NCBI GenBank assembly: GCA_051294375.1
Contig: CM119265.1
Location: forward strand, 20,866,221 to 20,930,220
Source of the DNA: Paraspadella gotoi
Taxonomy: Eukaryota > Chaetognatha
Length of the DNA: 64,000 nt
Reading direction: 5' to 3'
The translations under genes were made by a program, and so were the position numbers. Shown here piece after piece: positions 12,590 through 26,366 of this stretch. The notes under the pieces are model-generated. The model was given only the letters and a program-made list of their open reading frames with translations, searched no databases and was not told the origin of the DNA. Every line of letters starts with the position of its first letter. Positions within the stretch are counted from its first letter, which is position 1.

Positions 12590-13017
12590 CCTTCTTTTCC
12601 CTCCAGACTGTTTATGGCGGTCTCCTTTGTCTCTTGTTTATTCCCCTAATCGCAAAATCGATCCTTGCCTCCGGTAAAAACGGTTCAGTCGCTCCAGGCC
12701 TCTTTATTATTTCCCTTCTTCCTTTATTTCCTTTTTCTTTCATCAACTTCTTTGTTTCTTTTTTTTATTATTTTCGTTTCTTTTTTCCTTTTTCATTCAT
12801 CGACTTGTTTAATGTTTGTATCTTTTTTTTTATTATACTTTCTTTATTTTTCACCAGCGGAGATTCGTTGTGGATTTTCTTTAATTCTTACCTTTAATTT
12901 TTCTCCTTTCACTTTTCATTTATCTCTCTCGTTTGATAATTTATAATATGTTCTTTCATATCCATTTTTCGTCTTCAACGTTTAGAGAAAGTATGTATTT
13001 TTTTCTCTTTTTCGTTA

Positions 13018-13342
13018 CGCCGCGAGTACTCGCGGAGCAACTCTATAAGTCAATTTTCTGTCGGTCGGTCTGTCGGTCGGTCGATCGGATGGTATGTCCG
13101 TCTGTCGATCTGTCCCACTTATGTTAAAAATGCATATAATTTGTTAAGATTTTTGTTAAGATAGAAAAAACCTCAAAACTAAAAGACTGCTAACGCCGCC
13201 ATCAAGAATTCCTAAAACTATAAAAAAATACAAGACATAATTTTGCTGCCTTGCATGCTTTAAATCCACGGGCAAAAATTTTTTTAGTCATGTCATATCA
13301 TGTGAAAATAAAATCACTGCGGCGCAACACATTGGAATTACC
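13018..13342 (+). mobile_element. Dispersed repeat with 16-bp palindrome (copy B)
   Basis: Counterpart of 6607-6930. The palindrome CCGCGAGTACTCGCGG (13020-13035) is intact. Confidence 0.65.
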
Positions 13343-13550
13343 GTTCTTGTTTCCCTTATGTCTTTTCCCTCTTCTTTATTTCTTTTTAAAATTTGTTGGT
13401 TTTTTTTTTTCACCTCTAATTATTTGTGGACTGATTTATTTCTAGAGGAAAGCGCCTTTAATTCGAAGACGTTTACTCGGAATTTATCACCTTCTGCTTC
13501 AGAAGAAATTCTTTAGAATTCGTCACACCTTAGTTCAATCTATGTGGAAC

Positions 13551-13638
<88 letters not shown>

Positions 13639-13803
13639 TTTAACCGCCATTGAAGTTATTTTGACGAAGTCATTGTCGTCTACGTAGTCGTTGTTGTCAA
13701 CGCCGTCGTTTCTCCGTCCACATCGTTGTCGTCTCGTCGTCGTCGTCGTCGTAGTCAACGTGGAGAGACGCGTTCGACGCAGTTTCCCTTTTCTGTGGAA
13801 GTT

Positions 13804-13805
<2 letters not shown>

Positions 13806-13888
<83 letters not shown>
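13806..13888. repeat. (CT)n microsatellite
   Basis: Interrupted CT array that begins right where copy A breaks off. Repeat length here may be why the contigs ended. Confidence 0.9.
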
Positions 13889-13893
<5 letters not shown>

Positions 13894-15099
13894 TCTCCTC
13901 ATTCTAATCTGCTTTTTTCCTCCGTCGAGACCCATTTTTCTCCTCGTTATTTTTTTTTTCTTCTTTTTGTTTTTCAACTCAAATTCAACGTCTCTGTTTT
14001 TTTTCTCGCTGTTTTGTGTTTTCGTTTAAAATTCTTTTTTTAAAAAGAAAACTTTTGCTGATATTTTGGTTTTTCTTACTGTGACGGAGGTTTATTTATG
14101 GCGTCAAGTTTTTTTTTCACGGGATTTTTGTGAAATCATCGCTGTTGCCGTTTTACCAAACCAACCAACCAATCAATTTCGTCTTTCTCAACGTTTTCAT
14201 CCTCATCTTTCGTCGTCATCGTCGTCGTTGTCGTCTTTTTACAATTCATCGTCGTCGTCATCTCTTTCGTCCCAAGTCCTTCTTACTTTACATTCGCTGA
14301 CGAACCTCCCATGCCAGCCTCCTTACATGACAGCAATCATTTCCTTTCATCCTTTTCTTTCCTTCACTCTTCCTTTTTTTTCTTTCATTCTTACCTTTTC
14401 CTCCCATCTTTTCCCTTTTCCTCTTCTTAAACTTTCTCTTTTCTCTCTTTCTTTCTTTTCTCTCTTCCTTTTTTTTTCTTTGTTTCTTCCTTTTTTCTTC
14501 CTCCCCTCTTCTCCCTTTTTCTCACTTAAACTTCTTCTATTAACTAATTCTTTCTTACTCGGTTCTTCCTTTCTTTTTTCCTACTTTCCTTCCTCTACTC
14601 TTCCTTTCTTTTTTACCTCTTTTTTTCTTTCAGTCCCAGTTTCTTTTCTCTCATATCTCCTATTTTTTCTTTCCCTTTCTCCCATCTTTTCTCCCTTTCA
14701 TTCCCAATTTCTTTAATTTTTCTTTTCTTTTCCTTTCTCCCACTTCTCTTTTTTCCCTTTTTTAACTCTCTTCTCTTCTTCCCTTCTTCCCTCGTTCACT
14801 TTTCAGTTTTCCCTCCTTTTATCGTGAGTCGTTATCTTTTTTTAACAAAATCATAAAGAAAAAAAATTCGTGTCTCTCAGAAATAAAAAAAAAAGATTGG
14901 GATTTTGTTGAAAAGAAAAAAGAAAAAAAGAAGCGAATGATTTCTGTGTCAGTAGATTTTTATGCTCCATTTCTCTCTTTCATTCCCTGCGCTTTACATA
15001 ATTTGTTTCTATTATTTTTTATATACATTTTTCTTCACATTTTTATGGGTTTTAAATCAATTTTTCACTTGCAATAGGATTCTATTCCTTCTCTTTTTA

Positions 15100-15148
<49 letters not shown>

Positions 15149-16400
15149 AAAAAGGAAAGAAAGAAAGAGAGAAAGCAAGAAACGGAGAAAGAAATGAAAT
15201 AAATTCTTGTTGCTTGGAAACGTCATGTCCGACGATTCTAATTTGTTGTTTTGTTTTGTTGTCGTCGTTGTTTTTGTTTATTGGCGAAGGATTGAAAAGG
15301 GTGAGTTGACGGGTGAGTCGTTGTGTCATAGTAATCGTGTGTAGACCTTCTTTGTCCTCTTCTCCGTCATCGTCGACGTCGACTGATTATTTTTCCCGGG
15401 TTGTCGTCGTCGTCGTCGTCGTCGTCGTCATCGTCATCTTCTTTTACGGGCGCCTTTTATCCTCCTCGTTATTCCGGCCAGTGTCCCGCTTAGTTAGACC
15501 CACGAAACGAAGAGCGTGACAAACTGACAAGAAGACTGACGAGGATAATGACAAGAAGAATGAGAAAACTGACAAGAAGAATAACAATAAGTCCGACAAA
15601 AAGACTGAGAAAATAGACGTATGGACGTTCATTTCACTGAACTTTTTCCTCTCTTTTCCATCCTTTTCCTTTTTTCTTTTCTTTTCCTTCAAAAAGGTCA
15701 AGTTTTTTTCCCCTTTTTTCCTTTTACTTCGCTGCTTTGGCCAACTTTTCAGGATTTTTTTCTTCTGCTTCCTTTCTCTCTTCCCCTAATTTACTTTGTC
15801 TCCCTTCCTTCTATTCTTTTTATATCCCTCCTCTTTTCTCTTTTCTCATCATTTTTTTTTTTTTGTGTCTTTCTTCCCACTTCCCACTTTTTCCTCTTTT
15901 ACCTCCTACTTCCGTTTTCCTCTTTTTCCTTCCTTCTTACATTTCCTCCGTTTCGATTTCCCATTTCATCTCCTTCCATCCCCCTCTCCCCCCTCTTCCT
16001 CATCCTTCCCCCCCTTTCTCCTCCCGCGTCCAACGCCTCGATCCCCCAGGGACGACGCGTCATCCCCGAGATGGCGTCTTCCGGTCATTGCGTCAAATGT
16101 TCCTTTGGCCGTCGTTTCCTCGCGCCGATACACTTCTGACACCATTGACCCAGAATCCTTTGAGACCCAGTCTGCATCGTCGACGAACGTTCGTCGTCCA
16201 ATGTCGATAGTCAACGTCGTTATCGTCGTCGTTGTCGGCCATCGTCGTTGTCGTCGTCGTTATATCTTGCAACGTAATTTTTCAGCGTCGTTAATTTGCT
16301 TCGCTTACGACTCGCGAGGAAAATCGTCGGGCATTAATAGTCATCGTCATCGGCTTTGTATTTTTTCTTCATTAGGAAAAAGAGAGTCTTGATTGAAAGC
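13889..16400. other. Pyrimidine-rich non-coding DNA
   Basis: No gene seen. Long T/C tracts on the plus strand (14330-14810, 15640-16030) produce Ser/Phe/Leu/Pro-rich open frames with no domain-like composition. An (AAAG)n run lies at about 15101-15175 and CGT triplet runs near 15400-15437 and 16225-16260. No splice-bounded exon could be supported. Confidence 0.55.
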
Positions 16401-16530
16401 TTGCAGGGACCTGCTATGTCATTATCTTGTAAGAGTGATGGAGGCCTTAAACCACCAAAGCCTGTCCAAAGTCACGTGGCAAGATAGCTTATTTATTAAA
16501 TGAATGGATAATTTTTATATTGGTTGTACC
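16401..16530 (+). mobile_element. Short dispersed element, 130-base form
   Basis: TTGCAGGGAC to TATTGGTTGTACC, with the 35-base interior segment (about 16445-16479) that is missing from the copies at 4818 and 11196. The deletion in those copies is flanked by a GGC microhomology. A reverse-oriented fragment occurs at 33141-33561. The ends are unlike each other and no clear target duplication is visible. Confidence 0.75.
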
Positions 16531-17375
16531 ACTTTCATTGTCATCGTCTTCATTGTCAGCGTCTTCGTCATCGTTGTCTTCCCCGTCGCTATTCGTCGTC
16601 GCTATCGTCTTTCATCTTCGCCTTTCGATCTCCTTTCCCCAATTTCTTTCTTTCTTTTTTTTTCTTGCGCCAGAGAATCCTGATAGAATTTCGTCCTTTT
16701 TGCGAACTGAAATTAAAAATATACACAGAATAAAGCAAACTAATACATATCAATAAACTCCAGTAACAAAACGTCACGTACCGGAGACTATTTTGAGATT
16801 CGCAACAACGACGACGGTAGAATGTCCAAATGGGATTTCCAATCGATTTCTCGTTTGTTTACTTCGTCGTCAAGGCGACGCGTCGCGACCCAAAACTTTC
16901 CTTTTTTCGCCTCTAATTACTTTTGGTCGTCGAAGTCAAAGATTGAGTCGCCGAATGCGACTCTCTGGTTCGTAACCAGTGACCGACGTCTGACCCACCG
17001 CGCTCCCCGAGCCGTCTGTCCGACAGCCCACTGTCTACTTAACAGCCCCGCTGCCCCACTGCCTAATTCTCCCACTGCCCGAATGCCTGCTTCCCAGCTT
17101 CGTTACGTCGCCCTTCAAAGATGCCGAGCCGTGGAGATATTTATGAAAAGAAAGAGCATGAGCATCACCTACCCGGTCCTCCCCCACCTTTCTCCCGCTC
17201 TCTTCTCCACCCCCCCCCAGAATCTTGAGTTTCGTTCTGTTTTATTCGATGATGATTTTGACTTTTTTTTTTTTCATCCGGTCAGAGAAACGAGGCAGAT
17301 TTGAATGGAAAGTCATGACTGGATCGCATTCATGCGAGAGAAGATGTGAGAGTTTGTGAGACGTTCGATTCACAT
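16531..17375. other. Non-coding, no feature seen
   Basis: A CGTC-rich stretch near 16545-16615 and a CCCACTGCC-type degenerate repeat near 17000-17090. A plus-strand open frame at 16822-17304 lacks any recognisable domain and is bounded by no convincing splice sites. Confidence 0.4.
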
Positions 17376-17613
17376 CGTTCATTCATTCATTCATTCATTC
17401 ATTCATTCATTCATTCATTCATTCATTTATTTATTTATTTATTTAATTTATTTAATTTATTTAATTTATTTATTCATTTATTTATTTTATTTAATTTATT
17501 TATTTATTTATTTTTTCGTTCTTTCATCTGGGATTCATTCATTCATTCATTCATTCATTCATTCATTCATTCATTCATTCATTCATTCATTCATTCATTC
17601 ATTCATTCATTCA
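17376..17613. repeat. ATTC/ATTT tetranucleotide array
   Basis: An (ATTC)n block, an inner (ATTT)n block with a TTAATTTA variant, and a second (ATTC)n block of about 75 bases. Translates as Ser-Phe-Ile-His repeats in open frames that are not genes. Confidence 0.95.
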
Positions 17614-17704
17614 CTATTTTCGAAACGGAACTCGGTCGATACTCCGCCCAGTGGCCTTTGACTCTTGTTCCTCGTCGTAATTCCAATCCTCCTCCTCTTC
17701 CTTG

Positions 17705-18583
<879 letters not shown>

Positions 18584-18675
18584 TTTTTTCCCTGGGAAAT
18601 CGTTGTCGTGATTTTCTCAGAGTCGGAGGGAAGAAAATTGATTCTCCTCGGGCCTCGAATGCTTCGTCGTCGTCG

Positions 18676-18685
18676 NNNNNNNNNN
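18676..18685. other. Assembly gap, 10 N
   Basis: The gap lies inside a CGT trinucleotide run, with CGTCGTCG on both sides, so the unresolved length is almost certainly a microsatellite length. Confidence 0.98.
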
Positions 18686-19202
18686 CGTCGTCGTTGTTTT
18701 CACATCCTTTTCTACGTCTTCCCGTAAAGGCGACTACGTATTTGTCAAAAGTCGTTACCGAAAAGAGAATTACGGTATTACGAAGTCGGCAGTGTGATTT
18801 CAAAAGTTTGTAACGAGTTTCGATAAAAATTGAGAAATGCAATTGCCAACGACGGAAGACAAGGTTTACATTTTAAATGTTCCGCTTTCCGACAACTTCA
18901 ACCTGCCTATGAAATTGTCTTTTTCAACGAGTCACTGAAAGAGTTTATTGGCGGGGTGAACCTGTCGCAATGCCCGGCTACAATTATGAAATACGTATAT
19001 TTGTCGTCCAGTTTGTGCGCAAAGTTAAGAATAAAATTACATGTTAAAACTAATAAATAAAAATTCATTTTTTTCTTCGTGATCGTCATCGTCACGCAAA
19101 TTCATCTTTGTCGTGGAACTGACCTTCGTTGAGTTCGCCCTGGTCTGATTGAGGTGGCTGTCATTGCTGTTGTTTCCGCGAGCTTAATCGTCGTATTTAT
19201 CG

Positions 19203-19239
<37 letters not shown>

Positions 19240-20199
19240 GTTTGTTTTTCGTGTTGATCAGGCGCAGAGAATCGGAGATTTTGACTCGCCTGGTTTCCTC
19301 TTTTTTTTTTGTTTTTTTCTCTTTCAATGTTTGTTTTTGTTTTTTCTTGTTGGCGTTCCGACTTAAATCAGCGGCACTTGTCACATCTTTGCGTCTCTCT
19401 TCTTTTGTCTCCTTCTTTAAATCCTTGACTTTCTGGTTCTTCTCACTCTCTCTCAATCACTCTCTGCTCTTTTTTTCCCCTTCCCTCTCTTTCTCCGCCT
19501 CTCTCTCTCTCTCTGTCTCACCCTGCCTTTCAATTAAGTTATCTTCCCTCCTTTCCTTCACTCGGCATTGACCCACGTGACATCAAAGTCGTCACAACCG
19601 CAACAAAAAAAAATATTTCCTTTTTTCTTGGGATTCCACGCACGAGAAATTTTTTTAGTTCTTCCTCTCACCTTTGGAAACTCGGTTCCATAATTCTTCG
19701 TCGCCGTTATCGTCTTGGCATTTCCACGTCGTTCTGGTCGTCGTTGTCGTCGTCGTCGTCGTCGTCGTTCAGATTTCCTTGGAAACTCGGACGGGCAATA
19801 CCCATGTCGCAGAGTATATGAATCGTAAATTTAGATTTTATTTCGTTGGTGCAAAAATAATCGAAAAATATGGCTTCTCCGCGTTTTCTCAAGGCTCTCG
19901 AGAATTATTCTCGCTGAAAGTTGGTTTATTATCGGCTGAATGTTGTAATTTTTGTATTTATATGGATGTAAATATTATTTAACGTATATCGGGAGCTAAA
20001 GACGCGTAATAAATCGGCGCATTTACTTTTTAATTGCTAATCTATCGAATACTTTTTTTCTTTAATTTCACTTTAGTTCAGTCCTTACTTTATTCTAATG
20101 TGAAAAAAGAATATCCGTGGGTGCAATAGACCAGAGGTCGTAAAACCGGGAATTTTGGTGTAAAATCGTCCGAGGAAAATTGGGAAATCCGTGTGTGTG

Positions 20200-20286
<87 letters not shown>

Positions 20287-20305
20287 AAAAGAAGGAAGAA
20301 AGAAA

Positions 20306-20339
<34 letters not shown>

Positions 20340-20838
20340 AGAAGAAAGAAGAAAGAAAGAAAGAAAAGAAGAAAGAAAGAAGAAAAAAAAATAAACAAAA
20401 AAGAAAGTTCCATCCTAAGAATGTGTCATGACTTTTTTTTTGGTTATAAAAACTTGGGCAAGTCTTTAGCGACGTCGAGTCTGACGTAAACGACGTGGGT
20501 TTCGTTGCCAAGGCGACGAAACTGCGTCTCCCGCGGTTATTCGTCCAAGTTTATTCCTCAGCGGAGAAGGTGAGGCAGCTGGTTCCGGTTCCGGTGCCGG
20601 AGGGACATTTTCATGGGGAATATTATTCACTTTATTTCTCTTTCCTTCCAATTCCTTTTTTTCTTCCTCCAATTTTCGCTCCAGGGGAACAAAACCGTTT
20701 TCTCTTTTTTTTTTTCTCTCTCCCCCCCCCAAGTTATCCCCAACTCTGGCCCCCACCCTAGTTCGTCCCGTTGCCATCCTCAAATACGAACTATTTATAT
20801 CTTCTCTTTCAACTAAGATCCCATTTTCGCTATCGATC
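18686..20838. other. Non-coding; CGT, GA and AAAG arrays
   Basis: CGT runs at about 19204-19239 and 19738-19769, a (GA)n array at about 20201-20286 and an AAAG/GAAGAA run at about 20300-20390. The open frame at 18830-19060 lies in ordinary AT-rich DNA and resembles no family. No exon supported. Confidence 0.5.
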
Positions 20839-20874
20839 GTCGCTTATTCGCTCTTTTTTTTCCGCCCATTTTTA

Positions 20875-21188
20875 GTTGCGCCGCGAGCACTCGCGGAGAA
20901 ACTCTCTAAGTCTCTTTTCGGTCGGTCTGTTGGTCGGTCTGTCTGTCCCACTTACGTTAAAAACGCTTATAATTCGCCTATAAGTGGTTTCTCANNNNNN
21001 NNNNGACGGCAAAAAACCTCATCTACGTAAGTGACTAGCGCCGCCTTCAGGAAATCCTAAAACTAAACGATGCATGGCGAAACTGCTGTCACGTGATCAC
21101 TAAGTAATTGCGGGTAAAATAAATGTGATTACATTTACAGGGAAATACACGCGTAAGGAAAGTCCCTGTGGCACAACACATTGGATGG
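20875..21188 (+). mobile_element. Dispersed repeat with near-palindrome, subfamily 2 (copy A)
   Basis: Same block order as 6607-6930 but diverged: CCGCGAGCACTCGCGG (20881-20896, one mismatch from a perfect palindrome), GTCGGTCTG tract, CTGTCCCACTTACGTTAAAAA, TCCTAAAACTA and GTGGCACAACACATTGGA. It contains the 10-N gap at 20995. Confidence 0.65.
20995..21004. other. Assembly gap, 10 N
   Basis: Between TTTCTCA and GACGGC. The other copy of this region reads through the same point (near 26174-26181) with the eight bases TTTGTTAA, so the missing sequence is very likely short. Confidence 0.95.
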
Positions 21189-21299
21189 ACCGATCTCGGT
21201 TCCTTCCGTATTTTCGATCTGTAACTTATTCTTTCTCCTCTTTTCCTTTCGAATTTTATCCCTCTCTATCTCTCTCTTAACTCCCTCTCTATTTTCCTT

Positions 21300-21572
21300 A
21301 CTCTTTCCTTTCCTCCCTCTCTTAACTACCTCTCTTATCTCCTATCTCTCTTTTCCTCCCTTTCTTGTCCTTTTCTTCCTCTTTTCTCCCTCTTTCCTCC
21401 CTCTCTTAACTACCTCTCTTATCTCCTACCTCTCTTTTCCTCCCTTTCTTGTCCTTTTCTTCCTCTTTTCTCCCTCTTTCCTCCCTCTCTTAACTACCTC
21501 TCTTATCTCCTACCTCTCTTTTCCTCCCTTTCTTGTCCTTTTCTCCCTCTTTCCTTTCGATCGCCCAAAACC
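21300..21572. repeat. 84-bp pyrimidine minisatellite
   Basis: The string CTTAACTACCTCTC recurs at 21321, 21405 and 21489, giving a period of 84 bases over about three near-identical units. As 84 is a multiple of three, the frame stays open and encodes a 28-residue Leu/Ser/Pro/Phe repeat. No evidence of coding. The other copy has it at about 26490-26735 with indels. Confidence 0.88.
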
Positions 21573-22018
21573 CCTTTTTTTTTCTTCCTCTGGGTTTTTT
21601 CTGCTTCGGAATCAAAAAATCGTCGTCACGACGAATTCTGGTTTTTATTGAACTTTAGTTCGCGGGTGAAGGTTGGCCGGTCTGGTCATGTCTTTATTCG
21701 GGAAAATGGAAAATGATTGCGAAGGTGATTCTCAAAATTAGAAGAACATTGGTCTTTGTAGTTGTTGCTAAATCACATTGTATGCATTTTGAAAGAGCTG
21801 AAAGACTCTAACTCACAAATAATTGATAATAATTTAAAATTTAAAATAGTATTATCGAGTGTAGGTGTTGGTCATGAAAGAAAAGGGATAAGTGTCATTT
21901 GACGCCAGCTGAGACAATCTCTTCAACGAGTTAAAAGTTTCGATTGAAATTCAAAGTCCGAACCCCGAAGGGACGACGAAGTAACGCGGGAAATGGAATT
22001 TGAAGTCGACGATGAAAC

Positions 22019-22200
22019 TTAAAGGCAAAGGCGATGCCATATAGAAGGCACGAGGATGGGGCGAATAGCGAAAGGCGAAGGCGAAGGCGATGTCATCTAG
22101 AAGGCACGAGGATGGGGCGAATAGCGAAAGGCGAAGGCGAAGGCGAAGGCGATGCCATCTAGAAGGCACGAGAATAGGGAGAATAGCGAAAGTAGGAGAA
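22019..22200. repeat. VNTR of GCGAAG-type units, three repeats
   Basis: Units read GGCGATGCCATCTAGAAGGC, ACGAGGATGGGGCGAATAGC and GAAAGGCGAAGGCGAA in succession, near 22031, 22089 and 22151. Period varies by the number of GCGAAG hexamers (about 57-63 bases). The second copy (27207-27545) carries about five to six units. Confidence 0.85.
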
Positions 22201-23724
22201 AAGGAGAATCATGCGGTCGACGTCGCTGAGTTGCGGATCAGCGAAGCGTCAATGGCCACTCGAGGAAACTACTTTGCTCCTTTGGCGTCGCTTCGCTTCG
22301 ACTTGGTCGTTGGCGCCACGCCATTTCGCGGTCCACTCACCGGAGCCAATCTCGACCGCGCGACGTTGACGACGACGATTACGACGACGACGACAACGAT
22401 GTCAGTCAACCTGGCTTTTGTTCGCGCCTTTTTTTCTTCGTCGTCGTTCGGCGTCGTCGTCTTCTTCGTCGTCATCATCGTCGTCATTGTCGTCGGCGGG
22501 TTCTCGTGAATTTTGAGAGGCATGTCTCGGGTCTTTGTCAAGGCCCAGACGCAGTTTAGTCGTTGTCGTTGTCTTCTAATTATTTTTTTTTTCACTAAGC
22601 TCATTTTTGTCGTCGTCGCCATTATTTTTTTTTCTGCAGCGCCTATTTTTTCTATTCCTGTCTCTACTCGTCTGTTATATTGTCACTCATGCTTTTTTCG
22701 GCTTTTTTAGCACTAAATTTTTTCTAAATTTTAGGTTATTTCCTAATTATCTTATCAAATTTAATCAAAAACTCCTAGTTTTAAGCAGACCACTTAACTA
22801 AAAAAAAAATTCTGAAAAAAAAAAATGAATCGCAATTCACAAAAGCAAACTGAAGGAAATTGCAAGCGTGACCAAACGAAAGGGAATCTTTAAAAAAAAT
22901 ATTCATTCAAGAATTTTTTAAAACTTCGCTGTGAAAAAAGTCGGGCATCTGGTGGAAGATTATGAAGGACCAGACTTGTAATTATCGCGCCTCAACCTAA
23001 TGAATCTGCCCTCTGGTGCCAAAGGTGATTCTTAGGCCGGAGTTAAGTCTCAAGCACGAAGTTAAAAACGATTATGAAAAAGAATCCCAAACGATTACAA
23101 CGGGAAAAGGTAGAGGATTCGGCCCGAATAAACCAGCAGAAATGTTAAATCCCGAGGGAGTCCAAAGTCGCTTAGACGATCCAATGGTCCATGTGGCAAT
23201 GGAAAAAAAGGACAAATGGTAATGCTAATGAGAATTCAGGACTCAGGAGTGACTATGAAAGTCACTGTCGAAAGTTCTGTCGTAAATTTTTTTTTTCTCC
23301 GGGAGTAAAGAAAGAACCTTGAATTTCCCTTTGCTCTTTCTTACTCTTACATTTTCTTGAGTTATTCGGTGACAATATTTTGACGGTTGTGATTGAGTAA
23401 AGTTCAAAAAATAAAATGACGTTTGCAAATGTGGTTCGCTAAAGAGAGTAAGTTTTATTTAACAATGAGAGATTTGAGCGGCAAAGGATTTTGCGAGTTA
23501 ATCCGAGACTGGAAACCTCACAGGTTTAACTTTTTCTCGGTCGTCACGATGGAACAACTTTTTTGACACCTGACGATTCGAGACGAAGACCGAAACCTGG
23601 CGAGTGGAGATGCAAGGGAAAAAGAGTTGACAGGTGGCGAAGGACGAAGTTTGAAAGCCCAGGTGTTCACGCCGTAAAGGCTCGCCTTATTTATGCGCCA
23701 TCTTAAGATTACTTTTCTCGCCTC

Positions 23725-23764
<40 letters not shown>

Positions 23765-24404
23765 TCTCTCATCGATCCTCTCTCTCTCTCTCATTTGTAG
23801 AATTCTTAAAGCGGAAAAATAATTCACTTTCCTTTCCGATTCAGAAAATTCTGAACAAAAAATTTAGAAAATAATCATTTTTATTTATTTTCCCCGAAAT
23901 ATTTTAGAAACGAGGGATTTTCAGAAGGAATAGTAGGACCAAATGGTCGTATTTTTTACAAAATATAAAAGTTAAACTTAATCGTATTGTACACAAAGGG
24001 CCGGAGGAGAACAGAGAATGCGGGTAGAACTGGTAGGACCTTGGATCTACAACGCTGGACACAGAACAGATAATACGATCTAGGCTAATTGCTGAGTAAG
24101 TAGGGCGACATTCCATTGAATTTGGTGTCTCGTCCACGGTGACCGGAAGTCGCGATCGAGAATGAGATTCTCCTTCTTGGGGGGGGCGGAGATGGGGAGA
24201 CAGTGGGTGACAGGGGGGTGGGTCTTCTCATTTCTCCTTCCTTTTCGCTTCTCGTTTGCCTCGTCTTTCGAGAGACAAAGTCTCTGCATCTAAATCGGTT
24301 TTCGAGGCGCCGAATCCGACGGGGAATAGGGGGGCGTTGGAATCGGCCATTCCACTTACCGGGTGCCAGTTGACGCTGACGCCGTCGAAGAATGTAGGGC
24401 GACG

Positions 24405-24720
24405 AGCCATCAGCAATAAGAGTGGCTTGCGGGCAATCGGCACTGAGGACGTTAAGGCCATCAGGACTTATAAATATGTCTGAGTTCCATCGGTGTTAGG
24501 CACTCAGCCTACAGTTTTGATGGCATCCTGCTACCGGCGCCGAAGGTCTTCTGCCATCGTCCTGCCATCATAACATGGGTCATCTCGCCGTAATCACTAA
24601 AAACGTTCTGCAATCAACAATTTGGTCGTTTGGTCTTCAGCGTTTAAAACGATATACCATCAGCAATTTAACGCCTCGTGCCACGAGTGGTTAAAAGGCG
24701 TTCGTGCCATCAGCAATAAG
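24405..24720 (+). repeat. Interspersed GCCATCAGCAATAAG motif
   Basis: CCATCAGCAAT occurs near 24408, 24658 and 24707, with additional GCCATC occurrences between. No regular period. Copy B keeps the pattern. Origin unclear. Confidence 0.5.
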
Positions 24721-24857
24721 CAACGCGACTTGACGCCAATCGTGACCCGAGATCGCGTTGCAATTGGAGGAAGCGTTGATGTTCGATTTGAGTAGAAGTC
24801 GAGGGCGGAAGTCAAGAGTCAACACTTTGTATAAATTGAAACTACAACGGGGAACGA

Positions 24858-24880
24858 AGAGAGAGACAGAGAGAAGAGAA

Positions 24881-24950
<70 letters not shown>

Positions 24951-24960
24951 AGAGAGAAAG
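24858..24960. repeat. (GA)n microsatellite
   Basis: Interrupted GA array of about 100 bases. Counterpart in copy B is about 30296-30385. Confidence 0.93.
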
Positions 24961-25184
24961 AAAAACATTCTCGGCTTCACGCCTCCACTCCTTTAGATTT
25001 TTACTGCTTCCCTTTGGTATACTAAAGAGATATCCTCAACCTCAGACTCTGTACCCCCAATCTGCTCTCCATAACCCCCCCCACCCCTGCTCACCTCCCC
25101 CCCAAACAGGACCCGTTACCGCGTCGGTTAATCGTCTCAGTTCCGCCGCCTTTTTCTCCACGACTTTCGCCAGTAATTGTATCT

Positions 25185-25216
<32 letters not shown>

Positions 25217-25993
25217 CCACTTTTCGTATTCCGCTTTGTCTTCTTTCTCATGCAGATTTAGGACGAAAAGTCCGCGTCACTTTTTCATCCTCCATGATGT
25301 CGTCGTTCGTCGTCGTCGTCGTCGTCGTCCTCACTCACCAACGGGAGTGTGAAAGATCCTAGTCTCTTGAGAAATGGTGATGAAATCCCTCGTGATACCT
25401 GGATACGTGAGTGCTAACGTTTTCAGTAAAAATTGAGTGTTTTTTTCCTTGGGTCAGTTGTCCCTGTTTAAAGTGGTCCATAGTCACCAGTAGGCTTCGT
25501 TAGTTACTCCATTCTGTGGTTCTCTTATAAAGGATTCTCCACATCCTTTTAATGGTGCTTTTAAATTTACTATTTATATTTAGTTTGAGCAGTCGATTTT
25601 GATCGCAACAGATCAAATTGGAAACTAAAATCTATCGATAAACGGCGTTAAACCTTAGAATTTGAAAGAAAGAAATATCTTTGCGAATTTAACGTTGATT
25701 CTCGTTTAATGATAGAACGTGATTGAAAACCACGTTAGAGGAAATCGCATTACGAAAAAAAACACGTGAACGGAAATCACGTGACCGGAAATCACGAGAC
25801 TGAACGAAGCGTGACCGGAAACAAAGAGGGAAGAAATTACATGAGCGGAATTTCCGTTTAGGTTTGAATGTCTTCTTACGGAAGTCTTAACAGTAATCAC
25901 TATAGATTAGAAAAGGTTCTTTTAGAAAGTAACGGAAAGTTGAGGATAGTTGCACGTGTTAAAAAACTAGAGAGAGAGAGAGAGAGAGAGAGA

Positions 25994-26018
25994 NNNNNNN
26001 NNNNNNNNNNNNNNNNNN
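25994..26018. other. Assembly gap, 25 N
   Basis: Exactly 25 N, identical in size to the gap in duplication 1, placed between the two copies of duplication 2. Confidence 0.99.
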
Positions 26019-26054
26019 GTCGCTTATTCGCTCTTTTTTTTCGCCTATTTTTAG

Positions 26055-26366
26055 TTGCGCCGCGAGCACTCCGGAGAACTCTCCTAAGTCTCTTTTCGGT
26101 CGTCTGTTGGTCGGTCTTGTCCTGTCCGCACTTACGTTAAAACGCTTATAATTCGCCTATAGAGTTGTTTCTCATTTGTTAAGACGGCAAAAAACCTCAT
26201 CTCGTAAGTGACTAGCGCCGCCTCAGAAATCTAAAATAAACGATGCACTGGCGAAACTGCTGTCCACGTGATCACAAGTAATTGCGGGTAAAAATAAATG
26301 TGATTACATTTAACAGGGAAATACAGCGCGTAAGGAAAGTCCCTGTGGCACAACAACATTGGTGAC
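26055..26366 (+). mobile_element. Dispersed near-palindrome repeat, subfamily 2 (copy B)
   Basis: Counterpart of 20875-21188. Several bases are missing from the palindrome (CCGCGAGCACTCCGG), consistent with sequence error. Confidence 0.55.

Larger units (their letters stand above)
20839..25993 (+). repeat. Direct duplication 2, copy A (probable unmerged contig end)
   Basis: This 5.16-kb block recurs at 26019-31444. It ends in a GA run cut by a 25-N gap, and the second copy starts immediately after with the bases found at 20839. This is the same geometry as duplication 1. Copy A reads cleanly; copy B carries single-base insertions and deletions every few tens of bases. Confidence 0.93.

Noticed and set aside
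14066-16400. Long Phe/Ser/Leu/Pro frames (up to 216 codons)
   Set aside because: Composition mirrors the pyrimidine tract. No start region, motif or exon boundary is supported.
23016-23222. 69-codon frame that also appears in the duplicate (28374-28592)
   Set aside because: Presence in both copies is not independent evidence if they are one locus. The frames differ by indels and match no family.
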